Positions 63,709 through 64,000 of a stretch of 64,000 bases of DNA are shown here, in pieces; position 1 is the stretch's first letter; the number at the start of each line of letters is the position of its first letter. The stretch spans positions 512,001,873-512,065,872 of the forward strand of contig NC_081415.1 in NCBI RefSeq assembly GCF_030272615.1. The letters are read 5' to 3'. The notes under the pieces are model-generated. The model was given only the letters and a program-made list of their open reading frames with translations. It did no database searches and had not been told where the DNA came from. Origin of the DNA: Cryptomeria japonica. Taxonomy: Eukaryota > Streptophyta > Pinopsida > Cupressales > Cupressaceae. The translations under genes were made by a program, and so were the position numbers.

Positions 63709-64000
63709 ATGGATACAATCATCACACTTAGGAGTGACAAGAGACAAATGGCCTTTTGTGGGGAAATTTCCAAAAAACACCTAAATGAGATTATCTTACT
63801 TCCACATGAAGTTGTCATTTATGCAGTAAAGAAGGTGCTAGGAAAGGATTTCCTTTAGAATGAAGACAAAACCAGGGCAAACAGTGGCATTACTGCGATG
63901 TTCCTCACAGTAGCCATGCATTTCAACAACAATAGAGATAATATAAGGAATTTATGCAGAAACATCTTTATTCCGTCCATTCTGGGAGAACTAGATAGGG
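63709..64000 (+). pseudogene. LINE-B third ORF (ORF3), unknown function, partial
   Basis: It starts MDTIITLRSDKRQMAFCGE, continues EISKKHLNEIILLPHEVVI and VKKVLGKDFL, has one stop (TAG, 63856-63858), then keeps the same frame: ITAMFLTVAMHF, LCRNIFIPSILGELDR, to the window end. It aligns with the LINE-A ORF at 16387-17086. Both start MD(S/T)(L/I)IT; VVK-x-IL-x2-EFL matches VKKVLGKDFL; then exactly 14 codons to MFL; then 31 codons ending LG(D/E)LDR in both. Of those last 31 positions about nine are identical. No known domain is recognised. Its location between RNase H and the 3' end, in two independent copies, suggests a third ORF of this LINE family. Confidence 0.62.

Overview
The window is nuclear DNA of a land plant, most likely a gymnosperm (conifer-type) genome. 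It is AT-rich and almost entirely made of old, nested retroelements: Ty1/copia, Tat-lineage Ty3/gypsy, L1-type LINEs with plant RNase H, and a Helitron. Between them lie three broken host-type genes (LRR receptor kinase, DUF247 protein, F-box protein). The gymnosperm assignment is inferred from element types, long LTRs and slow-decay nesting; the sequence does not prove it. I see no intact protein-coding gene and no rRNA, tRNA or CRISPR locus.

Layout. 1-3046: 3' end of a copia element (RT/RNase H remnant, repeated polypurine blocks, probable 3' LTR). 4100-17337: an old 5'-truncated LINE (LINE-A), split inside its RNase H domain by a gag/protease-only LTR element on the minus strand (7543-15362, TSD GGAAT, LTRs about 2% diverged). 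19040-19787: hAT-like MITE. 21788-24218: LRR receptor-kinase pseudogene. 26427-27717: DUF247 pseudogene. 28076-28215: foldback repeat. 29500-30675: F-box pseudogene on the minus strand, flanked by two diverged direct repeats. 31499-38805, all minus strand: an unidentified decayed ORF, a Helitron Rep region without helicase, and a second, long unidentified decayed ORF. 38876-55224: a complete young Tat-type gypsy element (TSD GAATT, two 1934-bp LTRs with about six differences) whose single gag-pol frame carries four in-frame stops. 56407-64000: a second LINE (LINE-B) with ORF1, ORF2, a long TA microsatellite, and a further ORF cut by the window end.

How the parts relate. The gag-only element and the full Tat element share a near-identical primer-binding site and the same unusual CX2HX4HX4C zinc knuckle, so the small one is plausibly a non-autonomous passenger of this lineage. 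Many inactivating stops are TGA where Arg (CGA) is expected, which fits methyl-CpG decay.

The most interesting observation is that both LINE copies carry a third coding region downstream of RNase H and upstream of the 3' end. The two ORF3 products can be aligned with conserved spacing. This looks like an undescribed or poorly described accessory ORF of a gymnosperm L1-type LINE. Second is a repeated 28-32 bp GC-rich palindrome found eight times in the gag-only element.
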